Shown: positions 56,030-64,000, counted from the stretch's first letter. The stretch is 64,000 bases of DNA from Streptomyces olindensis (GCA_000696115.1 JJOH01000005.1:238773-302772); one strand, 5' to 3'. Numbers and translations are program-made. The notes: generated by a model from the sequence alone, not told the origin.

Positions 56030-56280
56030 TCGTTGTGGGTGGCGAGGGGATCTTCAAGGAACGGATGCCACACCGTCGTGGCGGACCGCTGGTCCCCGTC
56101 TTCCAAGATCTGCTCGGCATGCGGCGCGGTGAAAACCAAGCTGCCGTTGCGTACCGGAGTGGCCGGAGACCAGGACACGCCCCGCGTGTCGAAGCCTCGT
56201 GGAGTCGACCGTAAGACCCGCCGCCAACGCCTCGACCGGAACATCGGCCGAGGCGGGCGGGCAGGTGGCGCAACCCTGCC
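56030..56280 (+). pseudogene. tnpB: Remnant of an IS200/IS605-type tnpB gene (C-terminal zinc ribbon)
   Basis: The frame reads GCHTVVADRWSPSSKICSAC then GAVKTKLPLRT, the zinc-ribbon region of TnpB (usual VVADRWxPSSKxCSxCG). The next zinc pair and the DRDxNAAxN segment are missing; a later GVDRKTRRQ resembles the tail of streptomycete TnpB proteins. The RuvC core is absent, so the gene is dead. It happens to be in frame with the radical SAM gene downstream, but that gene has its own ribosome site. Confidence 0.75.
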
Positions 56281-56404
56281 GCACCAGCGACAGAAAGAAA
56301 CCTTTTCGGTAGAGATGCCGGGATTGTTGAGGGGCGCCGTCAGGCACTTCCCCAGCAACGGATACCGTGAGGAGTCGTACATACGATCCAGAAGGAGGGA
56401 CGGG

Positions 56405-57733
56405 ATGGGCAGCGGCAGCCGTACCGCGCTGGTCGAGGATCTGATGGAGCGGTTCCCGCACGTCCCGCGGGAGGCCGTCTTCAAGGAGGACCTGCTCCGG
56501 GGCGGCGTGGCCTTCGACCCGTCCGCGCTCAGCGACAACGAGGGCGGCGAGGTCAAGCCGAAGTCGTACTTCATCTTCTCCTTCGACCACGGCACCCTGC
56601 CGGAGCTCGGCGAGGCGGCGCTGCGCCGCCCGCCCGAGGAGATCATCCTCACCGGCGGCCCCTACGACCTGCGCCGCACGGTCGTCTCGGTCCGCGTGAA
56701 CCCGGCCTCGCCCTACCGCGTCGCCGCGAACGAGGACGGCGTGCTCGGCCTCTACCTCGACGGCAGGCGGATCTCCGACGTCGGCGTGCCGCCGATGCCC
56801 GAGTACTACCGGCACACCCTCGCGAGCGGGAAGTCGGTCATGGAGGTCGCCCCGACCATCCAGTGGGGCTACCTGATCTACCTCACCGTCTTCCGGGTCT
56901 GCCAGTACTTCGGCGCCAAGGAGGAGTGCCAGTACTGCGACATCAACCACAACTGGCGCCAGCACAAGGCCGCCGGGCGGCCGTACACGGGTGTGAAGGA
57001 CGTCGAGGAGGTCCTCGAAGCCCTGGAGATCATCGACCGCTACGACACCGCGAAGGCCTCCACCGCCTACACCCTCACCGGCGGCGCCATCACCAAGACG
57101 GTCTCCGGCCGCGACGAGGCCGACTTCTACGGCCACTACGCCAAGGCCATCGAGGAGCGCTTCCCCGGCCGCTGGATCGGCAAGGTCGTCGCCCAGGCCC
57201 TGCCGCGCGACGACGTCCAGCGGTTCAAGGACTACGGCGTGCAGATCTACCACCCCAACTACGAGGTGTGGGACGAGTACCTGTTCAAGATGTACTGCCC
57301 CGGCAAGGAGCGGTACGTCGGCCGCGACGAGTGGCACAAGCGCATCCTGGACTCCGCGGAGGTCTTCGGCGCGCGCAACGTCATCCCGAACTTCGTCGCC
57401 GGGGTGGAGATGGCCGAGCCCTTCGGCTTCAAGACGGTCGACGAGGCCATCGCCTCCACCACCGAGGGCCTGCGCTTCTTCATGTCGCACGGCATCACGC
57501 CCCGCTTCACCACCTGGTGCCCGGAGCCCACGACCCCGCTCGGCAAGGCCAACCCGCAGGGCGCGCCCCTGGAGTACCACATCCGCCTGCTCCAGGCGTA
57601 CCGGCAGACGATGGAGGACTTCGGCCTCTCCTCGCCCCCCGGCTACGGCCCGCCCGGCGCCGGCCACGCGGTCTTCTCGGTCAGCTCCTTCATGGACAGC
57701 CTCCCGGCGGACGCACCCAGCCCGCTTGTATAA
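56405..57733 (+). CDS. Radical SAM protein with a spaced CX8CX2C cluster motif
   Basis: This 442-residue protein starts at the ATG at 56405, 5-6 bases after GAAGGAGGG. The iron-sulfur motif is VCQYFGAKEECQYCDIN, with Cys166, Cys175 and Cys178: CX8CX2C rather than the standard CX3CX2C. An Elp3/MiaB-like barrel follows, including LTGGAITKTVSG (likely the GGE-equivalent SAM site) and NVIPNFVAGVEMAEPFGFKT. The N-terminal 160 residues are an extra domain (VAFDPSALSDNEGGEVKPKS). Radical SAM enzymes cleave S-adenosylmethionine to start radical chemistry. I do not recognise the function. It stands alone, between the tnpB remnant and the sigma-like gene, with no obvious peptide substrate nearby. Confidence 0.82.
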   Translation: MGSGSRTALVEDLMERFPHVPREAVFKEDLLRGGVAFDPSALSDNEGGEVKPKSYFIFSFDHGTLPELGEAALRRPPEEIILTGGPYDLRRTVVSVRVNPASPYRVAANEDGVLGLYLDGRRISDVGVPPMPEYYRHTLASGKSVMEVAPTIQWGYLIYLTVFRVCQYFGAKEECQYCDINHNWRQHKAAGRPYTGVKDVEEVLEALEIIDRYDTAKASTAYTLTGGAITKTVSGRDEADFYGHYAKAIEERFPGRWIGKVVAQALPRDDVQRFKDYGVQIYHPNYEVWDEYLFKMYCPGKERYVGRDEWHKRILDSAEVFGARNVIPNFVAGVEMAEPFGFKTVDEAIASTTEGLRFFMSHGITPRFTTWCPEPTTPLGKANPQGAPLEYHIRLLQAYRQTMEDFGLSSPPGYGPPGAGHAVFSVSSFMDSLPADAPSPLV

Positions 57734-57817
57734 CGCTTCGATGACGTCGTCCATCATCGCGGTACGGCGTTGAGTCGCAGGGCGGCCGTACCCGTATGGC
57801 ACAGGAGGCCGGAACCA

Positions 57818-57854
57818 CGGTGTACACCGCCCTGTCGTGATATCTGAACAGGGC
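57818..57854. promoter_or_regulatory. Palindrome CGGTGTACACCG and adjoining GCCCTGT/ACAGGGC repeat
   Basis: CGGTGTACACCG (57818-57829) is a perfect 12-bp palindrome. GCCCTGT (57829-57835) and ACAGGGC (57848-57854) form an inverted repeat directly after it. They lie 110-150 bases before the sigma-like/CBM2 gene and are its only visible candidate operators. Confidence 0.45.
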
Positions 57855-57964
57855 GCTTGTCAGTTGTGTGGGAGGCGTGAAAAGCTCTTGCCCTGCCCCG
57901 AGGTTCCCCCAACTCCACTGCCGATACGGTGAGTTGACCTCGCTTGTGTGGATGCAGGAGACCC

Positions 57965-59458
57965 ATGCCCGACCTGCCGACCCCTCAGGACGCCACCGAG
58001 GCCGCGCTGTTCTCCGAGTGCTGGGACGCGGTCCTCGCGTACGCCGACCTGTGCACGTCCGGTTCCACCGCCGCCGCACAGCTCGGCCGCGAGGCGTTCG
58101 CACACGGCATACGCGAGGCCCGCGCCGCCGAGACCGGACCGGCCCGTGCCGCCGGCCGCCGTCCCACCCGGCTGCCCCGCATACCCCTGCTGCTGACCGC
58201 CGTGCGCACCACGGCCGCGGCCTGGGAGGAGGAGGGGCAGGGCCACAAACTCGACCCCGACCTGCGCCTGTGGCTCAACTCGGACAAGGCCGCTCGCTAC
58301 ACCGGCCCGCCGCTGCAGCGCCCGCTCGCGCTGCGCGGCCTGCGCGACCTCCAGCAGGCGGACGCCGAACTGCTGTGGCTCGCCGAGGTGGAGGCGCTGC
58401 CGCTGTCCCTGATCGCCCGCCGCCTGGCCCTCGATCCGGCCACCGCCGCCGAGGAACTCCAGCAGGTGCGCACCCTGTTCCGGGACCGCTGCCACCGCAA
58501 CCACCTCGACACCCCGATGGACGCCCGCTGCCGCAGCTACGCCCGGCTGCTGGACGCCGTCACCCGCTCCTCCGCCGCCGACACCCCCGGCGACCTCTCC
58601 CGGCACCTCGCCACCTGCGTGCAGTGCGCCGAGGCCGCCGCCTGCCTGCGCCTGCACGGCGGCGGACTGCCCGGCGCGCTGGCCGGCGGGGTGATCGGCT
58701 GGGGCGGCCTCGCCTACCTGGAACGCCGCCGCCGCGCCGCCGAGGTGCGACTCGGCGCCGGCCGCCCCGGCCAGGCCGACCAGGCCGCCGCGGAGGAGGA
58801 GGACAAGGCGCAGAAGGCGCGCGTCGCCCGCAACGGCCTGCTCGTCGCCGCCGTCCTGGTCTCCGTCCTGGCGCTCGGCGTCTCGATGATGCCCTTCGGC
58901 GGCTCCGGCGGCGATCTCGGGGCACGGGACGACGCCGGCCGCCAACCGGTGGCCGACCCCGGCCCGTCCCTGCCGTCGGCACCCTCCCTGCCGCCCGCGA
59001 CCTCGAAGCCGGCCGACGAGGTCACAGGGAAGAAGGAGCAGCCGGACCAGCCCGGCAAGCCGGAGGGCAGCAACCGCCAGACCGAACCGCAGGGCACCTC
59101 CTCGCCCACCGACCGGTCCGGCTCCGACGAGAGCGCCGACCCCGTCTGCCGGGTCGAGTACGACCTGGTCAACCAGTGGCCCGACGGCTTCCAGGCCACC
59201 GTCACCGTCACCAGCGCCAAGGCCCTCGACTCCTGGCGGGTGTCCTGGTCCTTCCGGGACGGCCAGCACGTCGGCCAGATGTGGGACGCCTCCGTCTCCC
59301 AGGACGGCTCCCGCGTCACCGCCACCGCCGCCGACTACAACAAGTCGGTCCCCGCCGGTGGCGACCTGGCCTTCGGGTTCCTGGCCTCCTGGCGCGGCAA
59401 GAACTCCCCGCCGTACGACTTCGCGCTGAACGGGGACGACTGCGCGAAAACCGGTTGA
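57965..59458 (+). CDS. Membrane-spanning fusion: sigma-factor-like domains, zinc finger, TM helix and extracellular CBM2
   Basis: This 497-residue protein starts at the ATG at 57965 after GGAG. Residues about 10-60 resemble a degenerate sigma region 2, and 120-180 sigma region 4 (LRGLRDLQQADAELLWLAEV, SLIARRLALDPATAAEELQQ). A zf-HC2-like H214-x3-C218-x2-C221 follows, as in anti-sigma factors. One membrane helix (291-309, LLVAAVLVSVLALGVSMM) leads to an 80-residue Pro/Ser/Gly/Thr linker and a C-terminal type 2 cellulose-binding module (394-495, Cys395 and Cys493 as its disulfide, several Trp). The sigma-like part is inside the cell and the CBM outside. This looks like a one-protein device that reports cellulose or another polysaccharide to transcription, which is inference. 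No enzyme domain is present. Confidence 0.82.
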   Translation: MPDLPTPQDATEAALFSECWDAVLAYADLCTSGSTAAAQLGREAFAHGIREARAAETGPARAAGRRPTRLPRIPLLLTAVRTTAAAWEEEGQGHKLDPDLRLWLNSDKAARYTGPPLQRPLALRGLRDLQQADAELLWLAEVEALPLSLIARRLALDPATAAEELQQVRTLFRDRCHRNHLDTPMDARCRSYARLLDAVTRSSAADTPGDLSRHLATCVQCAEAAACLRLHGGGLPGALAGGVIGWGGLAYLERRRRAAEVRLGAGRPGQADQAAAEEEDKAQKARVARNGLLVAAVLVSVLALGVSMMPFGGSGGDLGARDDAGRQPVADPGPSLPSAPSLPPATSKPADEVTGKKEQPDQPGKPEGSNRQTEPQGTSSPTDRSGSDESADPVCRVEYDLVNQWPDGFQATVTVTSAKALDSWRVSWSFRDGQHVGQMWDASVSQDGSRVTATAADYNKSVPAGGDLAFGFLASWRGKNSPPYDFALNGDDCAKTG

Positions 59459-59468
59459 CGGGGCTCCG

Positions 59469-59490
59469 CCGTGACGGGATACCGTGACGG
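59469..59490. repeat. Direct repeat CCGTGACGG x2
   Basis: CCGTGACGG at 59469-59477 and 59482-59490, 13 bases apart start to start, also able to fold via CGCCGT/ACGGCG. It lies 41 bases before the short ORF at 59531 and could be an operator or hairpin for the rsgA transcript. Confidence 0.4.
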
Positions 59491-59530
59491 CGGTTCACGA
59501 AGAGTCGAGGGATCGAGGAGGTGTCGACCG

Positions 59531-59599
59531 ATGGCTGTCATTGCGATGAGCGCTGCCCGCATCCAGATCATCACGTCCACCTCCATGGCCGCCGGCTGA
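59531..59599 (+). CDS. Short ORF (22 aa) with strong ribosome site, before rsgA
   Basis: GAGGAGG at 59515-59521 is followed at 9 bases by an ATG and 22 codons (MAVIAMSAARIQIITS at the start, Met-Ala-Ala-Gly at the end), stopping 45 bases before the rsgA start. The ribosome site is stronger than that of rsgA. It could be a leader peptide or a small membrane-active peptide. There is no family match that I know. Confidence 0.45.
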   Translation: MAVIAMSAARIQIITSTSMAAG

Positions 59600-59644
59600 T
59601 CCGACCGACTGTCGGGCCGGGGCCGACCTTGGAAAGGGTCACCC

Positions 59645-60751
59645 TTGACTTCCAGCTCCGCTGCATCCGTTTTCTCCGCGCTCGCTCCCTACGGCTGGGA
59701 CGACGCCTGGGCGGACCAGTTCGCCCCGTACGCCACCGAAGGACTGCTGCCCGGACGCGTGATCCGGGTCGACCGCGGGCAGTGCGACGTCGTCACCGCC
59801 GGCGGGGTGCTACGCGCCGACACCGCGTTCGTCACGCCGCACGACCCGATGCGGGTCGTCTGCACCGGCGACTGGGTCGCCGTTGAGCCCGGCGGGAACC
59901 CCCGCTACGTCCGCGCGTACCTGCCGCGCCGCACCGCCTTCGTCCGCTCCACCTCCTCCCAGCGGTCCGAGGGGCAGATCCTCGCGGCCAACGTCGACCA
60001 CGCCGTCGTCGCCGTGTCCCTCGCCGTCGAGCTCGACCTCGGCCGCATCGAGCGGTTCCTCGCGCTCGCCTGGGAGTCCGGGGCCCAGCCCGTCGTCGTC
60101 CTCACCAAGGCCGACCTCGTGCCGGACGCCGTCACGCGCTCACACCTCGTCCAGGACGTGGAGACCAGCGCGCCCGGCGTGCCGGTGGTGTCCGTCAGCG
60201 CCATCGACGGGGAGGGGCTGGAAGTGGTCGCGGCGATCGTCGGCGGCGGTACGTCCGTCCTGCTCGGGCAGTCCGGCGCGGGCAAGTCCACCCTCGCCAA
60301 CGCGCTGCTCGGCGAGGACGTCATGACCGTGCGGGCCACCCGTGACGTCGACGGCAAGGGCCGCCACACCACGACCACCCGCAACCTCCTCGCGCTGCCC
60401 GGCGGGGGCGTCCTGATCGACACTCCGGGACTGCGGGGTGTGGGCCTGTGGGACGCCGAGAGCGGCGTCGGGCAGGTGTTCTCCGAGATCGAGGAACTCG
60501 CCGAGCGCTGCCGCTTCCACGACTGCGCCCACGAGGCCGAGCCGGGCTGCGCCGTCCTGGCCGCCGTCGACTCCGGCGAACTGCCGGACCGGCGACTGGC
60601 CAGCTACCGCAAGCTGCTGCGGGAGAACCAGCGCATCGTCGCCAAGACCGACGCCCGGCTCCGGGCCGAGATCCGCAAGGACTGGAAGCGGAAGGGGGCG
60701 ATCGGCAGGGCCGCCATGGAGGCGAAGCGCGGACACCACTGGCGTGCGTAA
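59645..60751 (+). CDS. rsgA: Ribosome small-subunit-dependent GTPase A
   Basis: This 368-residue GTPase starts at a TTG at 59645, 8 bases after GGAAAGG. The circularly permuted order G4 (LTKADLV) - G1 (GQSGAGKST) - G3 (DTPGLRG) is diagnostic of RsgA/YjeQ. The N-terminal OB fold (about 40-110) and C-terminal zinc finger (CRFHDCAHEAEPGC) are present. It helps the final maturation of the 30S subunit in the cytosol. A very basic tail (KDWKRKGAIGRAAMEAKRGH) is a usual ending in actinobacteria. The repair genes follow on the same strand at 72 bases. Confidence 0.95.
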   Translation: MTSSSAASVFSALAPYGWDDAWADQFAPYATEGLLPGRVIRVDRGQCDVVTAGGVLRADTAFVTPHDPMRVVCTGDWVAVEPGGNPRYVRAYLPRRTAFVRSTSSQRSEGQILAANVDHAVVAVSLAVELDLGRIERFLALAWESGAQPVVVLTKADLVPDAVTRSHLVQDVETSAPGVPVVSVSAIDGEGLEVVAAIVGGGTSVLLGQSGAGKSTLANALLGEDVMTVRATRDVDGKGRHTTTTRNLLALPGGGVLIDTPGLRGVGLWDAESGVGQVFSEIEELAERCRFHDCAHEAEPGCAVLAAVDSGELPDRRLASYRKLLRENQRIVAKTDARLRAEIRKDWKRKGAIGRAAMEAKRGHHWRA

Positions 60752-60823
60752 CCGTCCGGCGTCCGAAGCGTCGTGTCCGATTTCCGCCAGCGGCATGCCT
60801 GCCGACGGCGGAGACTGGACACC

Positions 60824-62239
60824 GTGAAGGACGAGGACACGAGGGAAGACCCCAGGTACGAGGCCGTACGCAGCCGTGACGCCCGCTTCGACGGCGCCTT
60901 CTTCTTCGCCGTCGAGACGACCGGCATCTACTGCCGGCCGAGTTGCCCCGCGGTCACCCCGAAACGGGCCAACGTACGGTTCTTCACCACGGCCGCCGCC
61001 GCGCAGGGCTCGGGCTTCCGCGCCTGCCGGCGGTGCCGCCCGGACGCCGTGCCCGGCTCCGCCGAGTGGAACGTCCGCGCGGACGTGGTGGGCCGGGCCA
61101 TGCGGCTGATCGCCGACGGCGTCGTCGACCGCGAGGGCGTCGCCGGACTCGCCGCACGGCTCGGCTACAGCGCCCGGCAGGTGCAGCGGCAGCTCACCGC
61201 CGAACTCGGCGCCGGGCCGGTCGCCCTCGCCCGGGCCCAGCGGGCGCACACCGCGCGCGTCCTGCTGCAGACCACCGCGCTGCCGGTCACCGAGATCGCG
61301 TTCGCGTCGGGCTTCGCCAGCGTGCGGCAGTTCAACGACACGATCCGCGCCGTGTACGCGTCGACCCCGAGCGAGCTGCGCGCCGCCGCGCCGAGGAACG
61401 GCCGGGGCCGCCGCACGGCCACCCCGAGCGCCGGCATCCCGCTCCGGCTCGCCCACCGCGGCCCCTACCAGGCCGGCCCCGTCTTCGACCTGCTGGAACG
61501 CGAGGCCGTGCCCGGCATCGAGGAGGTCGCAGGCCCACCAGGAACACGCACCTACCGGCGCACGCTCCGCCTCCCGTTCGGCACCGGCATCGTCGCCGTC
61601 GACGAACGCCCCGGCACCGCGCGGACCGGCCCCGGCGCCCACCCCGGCGGCTGGCTCGACGCCCGGCTGCACCTCACCGACCCCCGCGACCTGACCACCG
61701 CCGTCCAGCGGCTGCGGCGCCTGTTCGACCTGGACGCCGACCCCTACGCCGTCGACGAGCGCCTCGCCGCCGACCCGCGCCTCGCGCCCCTGGTCGCCGC
61801 CCGGCCCGGGCTGCGCTCGCCGGGCACCGCCGACCCGGAGGAACTCGCCGTGCGCGCCCTGGTCGGCCGGGCCGCGGCGGAACGGCTCGTCCGGCGCTAC
61901 GGCAAGACCCTCGACGCCCCGTGCGGCGGCCTCACCCACCTCTTCCCCGAGCCGGCCCTCCTCGCCGGGGCCGAGCCCGACGGCACCCTCGGCGCGCTCA
62001 CCGCCGCCCTCGCCGACCACGCCGTCCGCCTCGACCCGGGCGCCGACCGGGACGACGCGCAGGACGCCCTGCGAGCCGTGCCCGGCCTGGACGCCCGGAC
62101 GGTCGCCGAGATCCGCACCCGCGCCCTCGGCGACCCGGACGTGGCCCCGCCCGGCCCGGACGTCCCCGACAGCTGGCGCCCCTGGCGCTCGTACGCACTG
62201 AACCACCTGCGCGCAGCAGGGGAGTGGGAGCTTCGATGA
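60824..62239 (+). CDS. Ada-AlkA fusion: methylation-response regulator and 3-methyladenine DNA glycosylase
   Basis: This 471-residue protein starts at the GTG at 60824 (KDEDTREDPRYEAVRSRDAR follows). The Ada N-terminal zinc domain has Cys37, Cys41, Cys68 and Cys71 (GIYCRPSCP, RACRRCRPD); Cys37 is the expected acceptor of methyl groups from phosphotriesters. An AraC-type double HTH follows (about 85-185, LAARLGYSARQVQRQLTAEL and SGFASVRQFNDTIRAVY). The C-terminal 280 residues are AlkA N-domain and HhH-GPD glycosylase. This fusion is common in actinobacteria. It senses alkylation and activates repair genes, itself and ogt, whose start overlaps its stop (ATGA). Confidence 0.94.
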   Translation: MKDEDTREDPRYEAVRSRDARFDGAFFFAVETTGIYCRPSCPAVTPKRANVRFFTTAAAAQGSGFRACRRCRPDAVPGSAEWNVRADVVGRAMRLIADGVVDREGVAGLAARLGYSARQVQRQLTAELGAGPVALARAQRAHTARVLLQTTALPVTEIAFASGFASVRQFNDTIRAVYASTPSELRAAAPRNGRGRRTATPSAGIPLRLAHRGPYQAGPVFDLLEREAVPGIEEVAGPPGTRTYRRTLRLPFGTGIVAVDERPGTARTGPGAHPGGWLDARLHLTDPRDLTTAVQRLRRLFDLDADPYAVDERLAADPRLAPLVAARPGLRSPGTADPEELAVRALVGRAAAERLVRRYGKTLDAPCGGLTHLFPEPALLAGAEPDGTLGALTAALADHAVRLDPGADRDDAQDALRAVPGLDARTVAEIRTRALGDPDVAPPGPDVPDSWRPWRSYALNHLRAAGEWELR

Positions 62240-62730
62240 CCCGACCGACCTACTGGACGAGCGTGCCCAGCCCCCTCGGGCCGCTGCTCCTCACCGCCGC
62301 CCCGACCGGCGAGCTGACCTCGCTGTCCGTGCCCGGGCAGAAGGGCGGCCGCGAGGTGCGGGACGACTGGCGGCGCGACCCCGGGCCCTTCCGCGAGGCC
62401 GAGGAGCAGCTCGCCGCCTACTTCGCCGGGGAGCTGAAGGAGTTCCGGCTGACCTGGCGCACGGAGGGCACCGCCTTCCGGGAGAAGGTGTGGGCCGCCC
62501 TCGACGACATCCCCTACGGGGCGACCGCCACCTACGGCGAGATCGCCGCGCGGATCGGAGCACCCCGGGCGGCCGTGCGGGCCGTCGGCGGTGCGATCGG
62601 GGCCAATCCGCTGCTGGTGGTGCGGCCGTGCCACCGGGTGATCGGGGCGGACGGCGCGCTGACCGGCTACGCGGGGGGCCTGGACCGCAAGGTGCGGCTG
62701 CTGACGCACGAGGGCGTGCTGCGCCCCTGA
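62236..62730 (+). CDS. ogt: Methylated-DNA--protein-cysteine methyltransferase
   Basis: This 164-residue protein has the active-site motif VVRPCHRVIG with Cys132 as suicide acceptor of alkyl groups from O6-methylguanine. The helix-turn-helix (AARIGAPRAAVRAVGGAIGA) positions the DNA and includes the Arg finger. It is normal in length for Ogt. Its ATG overlaps the stop of the Ada-AlkA gene, so it is translated together with its likely activator. Confidence 0.96.
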   Translation: MTRPTYWTSVPSPLGPLLLTAAPTGELTSLSVPGQKGGREVRDDWRRDPGPFREAEEQLAAYFAGELKEFRLTWRTEGTAFREKVWAALDDIPYGATATYGEIAARIGAPRAAVRAVGGAIGANPLLVVRPCHRVIGADGALTGYAGGLDRKVRLLTHEGVLRP

Positions 62731-62734
62731 GGGC

Positions 62735-63217
62735 TCACCCCCAGAAGACGGCGCCCACCCAGGCCGCCGCGATCAGCTGGCAGGTGAACAGCTCGGCCAG
62801 GATCCCGGAGCCGCCCGCGCGCATCACCGTCCGCAGGGCGGCGACCGCGTCGGTGTGACGGCCGAGGCGGAACCGCTCGTAAAGGTAGATGCCGGCCAGG
62901 AAGCCGGGGATCGCACCGAGCACGGGCAGCAGGACGAAACCGAGGGTGGAGCCCGCTCCGGCGTACGCCAGCATGCGGCGGTTGGCGCCGCTCGCCCGCA
63001 GCCGCCGGGGCGGCAGCGCCCAGCGCACGGCCTGGGAGACGAACATCAGGACCGTGGCACCCACCAGCACCCACCAGGCGACGGGCTGCGGGTCCTGCAG
63101 CGCCCACCACATCACCGCGGCCCACACCAGCAGCGACCCGGGCACCGCGGGCAGCAGCACTCCGCACAGACCGAGCAGGATGACCAGCCCGACCAGCAGG
63201 AGGTCCCACACTCCCAT
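62735..63217 (-). CDS. DUF456 family membrane protein
   Basis: This 160-residue protein has four or five hydrophobic helices and Gly-rich turns, beginning LLLVGLVILLGLCGVLLPAV and including AYAGAGSTLGFVLLPVLGAI and PGFLAGIYLYERFR, the usual features of DUF456 (PF04306). The function of the family is unknown. It converges with ogt, 4 bases between stops. Confidence 0.88.
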   Translation of the reverse strand: MGVWDLLLVGLVILLGLCGVLLPAVPGSLLVWAAVMWWALQDPQPVAWWVLVGATVLMFVSQAVRWALPPRRLRASGANRRMLAYAGAGSTLGFVLLPVLGAIPGFLAGIYLYERFRLGRHTDAVAALRTVMRAGGSGILAELFTCQLIAAAWVGAVFWG

Positions 63218-63429
63218 CTGACCAGACTGCCGGAAGCCGGGAGAAGACGCAGGTCAGGACCCTGGAAGTGGCCCAGACCCGCAGGTCAGCCGGGTGCGGC
63301 ACCCGAGGCGCCCCGGTATCGCATGGCCGTTCTACGGCTCACTCGACGTGCCGTTCGTCGCGGGGTGGCGGGCCGGTATTTCCCCAAGCACCGTTTTCAT
63401 CCGGCTCGTGCGGTGGACAATTAGGGGCA

Positions 63430-64000
63430 TGAGCCAGCAGGGGGGAAGGCCCACCGGTCACGAGGACGACTGGTGGGGGCAGTTGTACGACGACTCCACC
63501 GGCGACACGGGCCCCGCACCGGCCCCCGATTCCCTGGACGACCGTTTCGCCTCGGCGGCGGGGGCGGTGGGCGACCAGGGCGTTTCCGCGGCGAGCGACG
63601 AGCGGCCCGCTCCCGGCACGGACCTGGTGACGGACCGGCCGTACCGGAGGGACGCGGATCCGGTCGTACCGATGCCGAGGACCGGGGCCGACGACGCGAG
63701 GGACGTGCCGGCCGGCCCGCGTCCCACCGACCGGACCCCTGACCGAGCCCCCGACAGGGCCTCCGACCGAGCCCCCGGCCGGGCCCCGTGGCGCGCGCCG
63801 TGGGAGCCACCGCCGACCCGTCCCACGGGCCCCGTGACCTTCCCGACCCCCGCGAAGCCACCGGAACGCGCCGAGCGGCCCCCCGAGCCCCCACCCACCA
63901 GCGGCGCGGCCGCACCGCCCGGGCCGTGGGGGAGTCCGTCGGAGACGTCGGCGGGGGCGGCTTCCGCCTCCTCCTCCCGGGCTTCCGGGCTTGCCGGGAG
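63430..64000 (+). CDS. N-terminal part of a disordered Pro/Ala/Asp-rich protein (runs off the right edge)
   Basis: An open frame starts at the ATG at 63430 (MSQQGGRPTGHEDDWWGQLY) and continues 190 codons to the window edge without a stop. The visible part is low-complexity, with TDRTPDRAPDRASDRAPGRA and many Pro residues, typical of cytoplasmic tails of streptomycete membrane or signalling proteins. The codon bias at third positions supports coding. No domain is visible; the functional part must lie beyond the window. Confidence 0.7.

Noticed and set aside
55970..56404. A radical SAM protein 145 residues longer, starting with the TnpB-like zinc ribbon
   Set aside because: The frame is open, but the extension is a degenerate transposase tail and a strong ribosome site (GAAGGAGGG) precedes the ATG at 56405.
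59449..59456. Another AACCGGTT copy
   Set aside because: It encodes the last codons of the CBM2 fusion and lacks the GGC/GCC flanks of the proposed LacI sites.

Overview
The window is a stretch of a high-GC actinobacterial chromosome, almost certainly Streptomyces. The grounds are the strong third-position GC bias, carbohydrate ABC operons with no ATPase gene of their own (the MsiK-sharing habit), many Tat-exported glycan-degrading enzymes, an alditol oxidase closely resembling the remembered S. coelicolor AldO, and a rare TTA codon in a regulator. About 50 genes are supported, plus one IS481-type insertion sequence, one MITE and two gene remnants.

Region 1 (1-13.3 kb) looks like a uptake-and-cleavage locus for pectin or another uronic-acid polysaccharide: the start of a LacI regulator off the left edge, a D-2-hydroxyacid dehydrogenase, then a rightward run of binding lipoprotein, two CUT1 permeases, a beta-helix GH28-like hydrolase, two alginate-lyase-like secreted enzymes and a carboxylesterase. 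Region 2 (13.3-17 kb) is accessory DNA: an IS481 element nested on the edge of a MITE, both on CTAG at the esterase stop codon, followed by a FAD monooxygenase divergent from a WYL regulator with a 17-bp inverted repeat between them. Region 3 (17-23.9 kb) holds a second LacI regulator, whose promoter shares a 13-mer with the region 1 operon promoter, a homocysteine methyltransferase divergent from an APC permease, a kinase-like protein and an autotransporter-repeat surface protein.

Region 4 (23.9-31.5 kb) is a second degradation locus, for rhamnogalacturonan and arabinogalactan side chains: two GH43 enzymes, a PL4 rhamnogalacturonan lyase, a divergent rhamnogalacturonan acetylesterase and a DUF2264 enzyme. 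Region 5 (31.5-41.8 kb) is mixed: the C-terminal remnant of a cis-prenyltransferase gene, a phosphotransferase, a TetR regulator opposite a CPBP protease, a secreted EEP phosphodiesterase opposite a His-rich PHP protein, a nucleotidyltransferase, an MFS transporter and an AraC regulator.

Region 6 (41.8-52.1 kb) has an ABC-2 exporter operon and a galactoside module (ROK regulator, binding protein, two permeases, GH2 beta-galactosidase); the ROK and binding-protein promoters share a 16-bp element over the -35 box. Region 7 (52.2-64 kb) has a STAS-ANTAR protein, a small wHTH regulator, alditol oxidase, a second hydroxyacid dehydrogenase carrying the same operator as its paralogue in region 1, a TnpB remnant before an unusual radical SAM protein, a sigma-like/zinc-finger/transmembrane/cellulose-binding fusion, RsgA, and an Ada-AlkA plus Ogt alkylation-repair pair.

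The unifying theme is plant cell-wall polysaccharide use: enzymes outside the cell, CUT1 importers in the membrane, and local LacI/ROK regulators whose candidate operators recur at separate loci. The most unusual single gene is the sigma-like protein with an extracellular CBM2 domain (57965-59458).
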